64,000 bases of DNA from Rhizobium sp. Q54 (GTDB taxonomy: Bacteria > Pseudomonadota > Alphaproteobacteria > UBA2966 > CAIVPW01). Positions within the stretch are counted from its first letter, which is position 1; each line of letters opens with the position of its first letter. The stretch spans positions 22,016 to 86,015 of the forward strand of contig CAMDPO010000007.1 in NCBI GenBank assembly GCA_945904955.1, in the 5' to 3' direction. The notes under the pieces were generated by a model. The model did not search any database and had not been told where the DNA came from. It was given only the letters and a program-made list of their open reading frames with translations. Both the position numbers and the translations under genes were made by a program. Below, piece after piece: positions 63,072 through 64,000 of this stretch.

Positions 63072-63785
63072 ATGGCCGACACCCGGCTTGAGTACGGCAG
63101 ACTAGGCGCCGCCTCCCCCGTCGCAATCGACGAGGGTCTGCGCGCCTACATGCTGCGCGTCTACAACTACATGGGCGCCGGCTTGGCGATTTCCGGCGTC
63201 GTCGGTTACCTGGTCTCGACCAACGAGGCGTTGCTCGCCACGCTGTTCGGCAGCGGCCTTGGCCTGGTCGTCGCGCTGGTACCGTTCGCGTTTGTGATGG
63301 TGCTGACCTTCGGCATCAACCGCATCAGCCCGGCGACCGCGCAGATGCTGTTCTGGGCATTCGCGGTGACGATGGGCGTCTCACTCGCCCCGATCGCCCT
63401 GCAGTACACGGGCACCTCGATCGCGCGCGTGTTCTTCATCTCGGCGGCGACCTTCGGCGCGATGAGCCTGTACGGCTACACCACCAAGCGCAACCTCGCG
63501 CAGTTCAGCTCGTTCCTGTTCATGGGCCTGATCGGCGTCGTCATCGCCGGCCTGGTGAACTTGTTCCTGCAGTCGTCCGGCCTGAGCTTCGTCATCTCGG
63601 TGGTCGGCGTGCTGGTGTTCGTCGGCCTCACCGCGCACGACACGCAGATGATCCGCGGCTGGTACGTGGAAGGCGAAGACAACGGCCAGGCGACCAAGAA
63701 GGCCGTGTACGGCGCGCTCAGCCTGTACCTCGACTTCCTGAACCTATTCCTGATGCTGCTGCGTCTGTTCGGCGAGCGCCGCTAG
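63072..63785 (+). CDS. Bax inhibitor-1 (YccA-like) family membrane protein
   Basis: 237 residues, about seven helices. The YccA/BI-1 markers VYNYMGAGLAISGVVGY, LFWAFAVTMGVSL and AHDTQMIRGWY are present. AAGGAG lies upstream of ATG 63072; the earlier track start is unsupported. Confidence 0.92.
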   Translation: MADTRLEYGRLGAASPVAIDEGLRAYMLRVYNYMGAGLAISGVVGYLVSTNEALLATLFGSGLGLVVALVPFAFVMVLTFGINRISPATAQMLFWAFAVTMGVSLAPIALQYTGTSIARVFFISAATFGAMSLYGYTTKRNLAQFSSFLFMGLIGVVIAGLVNLFLQSSGLSFVISVVGVLVFVGLTAHDTQMIRGWYVEGEDNGQATKKAVYGALSLYLDFLNLFLMLLRLFGERR

Positions 63786-63802
63786 GAACGCGAGAAAACA
63801 AG

Positions 63803-63833
63803 GCCCGGCTGGAGCGATCCAGCCGGGCTTTTT
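63803..63833 (+). terminator. Intrinsic terminator after the Bax-inhibitor-1 gene
   Basis: GCCCGGCTGGA-GCGA-TCCAGCCGGGC-TTTTT, an 11-bp perfect stem. Confidence 0.92.
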
Positions 63834-63840
63834 CTTTGGT

Positions 63841-63912
63841 GTCGTCGCGAGGCGCGCGCGATCCAGCTAGACAAACACCAAACTGGATTGCTTCGCTGCG
63901 CTCGCAATGACG
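63841..63912. repeat. Dispersed palindromic repeat (copy c)
   Basis: CTGGATTGCTTCGCTGCGCTCGCAATGACG (63883-63912), preceded by an eroded partner GTCGTCGCGAGGCGCGCGCGATCCAG (63841-63866). Confidence 0.75.
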
Positions 63913-63928
63913 GGCGGGCTAGTGGTTC

Positions 63929-64000
63929 CTAGATCAGCTTCGGTTTCGGCTCGAACACTCGCAGTACCGAGCGCAGGTCGGTGCCGCGGCGCAGGACGCG
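63929..64000 (-). CDS. C-terminus of a gene running off the right edge
   Basis: The last 23 residues (VLRRGTDLRSVLRVFEPKPKLI and stop) on the minus strand, in frame to the edge. The sequence is reminiscent of DUF2794-type ends, but too short to assign. Confidence 0.5.
   Translation of the reverse strand, partial: RVLRRGTDLRSVLRVFEPKPKLI

Overview
The window is GC-rich, densely packed bacterial DNA, most likely from an alphaproteobacterium (Rhodospirillales-like or a deep-branching relative). Pointers are a CarD regulator, an RpoH sigma factor, tandem IalB-family proteins, DUF2927 and DUF1232 proteins, many Tat-type signals and a ZTP riboswitch before folD. The genus cannot be fixed from sequence alone. 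There are two tRNA genes (Arg-CCT, Ala-CGC). I see no rRNA, CRISPR array, prophage or insertion sequence.

Left part (1-19 kb). A truncated iron-sulfur/molybdopterin oxidoreductase is followed by carD and a phosphatase-like protein that has lost its metal ligands. Next come rpoH behind a structured leader, an M48 protease, a nuclease-like protein, tRNA-Arg, a DUF2927 metalloprotease and a KefF/KefB-type potassium efflux pair. A urea/amide-type branched-chain ABC transporter follows, with its binding protein divergent.

Central accessory region (17-40 kb). This is the most unusual part. An ABC exporter set of the kind linked to PQQ-dependent alcohol oxidation and resembling lanthanide (lut) clusters (ATPase, permease, binding protein, YVTN propeller) sits with two cysteine-less cupredoxins, a histidine kinase and an NtrC-type regulator. 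Two good sigma-54 promoters lie in this set, each about 120-140 bp from a matching 22-bp palindrome, so the regulator probably acts here. A second (NMT1/TauA-type) importer shares a transcription unit with the exporter ATPase. Further along are two c-type cytochromes, DUF1501 and DUF1800 proteins, a NosR-like flavin/iron-sulfur membrane protein and an ApbE flavin transferase, which fit an extracytoplasmic electron-transfer function. The region is flanked by members of a family with an ExbD/TolR/MotB-like transmembrane helix (conserved Asp) fused to a DUF2135-like periplasmic domain. One copy lies in an operon with an ExbB/TolQ/MotA homologue, suggesting an undescribed ion-driven membrane motor.

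Right part (40-64 kb). Mostly housekeeping: methionine salvage mtnB-mtnD-mtnC, a hybrid sensor kinase, a PQQ-type sugar dehydrogenase, mscL, a ZTP riboswitch with folD, argG, rlmN, two IalB proteins, small conserved genes, a low-molecular-weight phosphatase, a frameshifted fructosamine-kinase-like gene, thpR, a divergent TesA-like esterase and FtsX-type ABC pair, and a Bax-inhibitor-1 family protein. Dispersed palindromic repeats lie at three gene ends.
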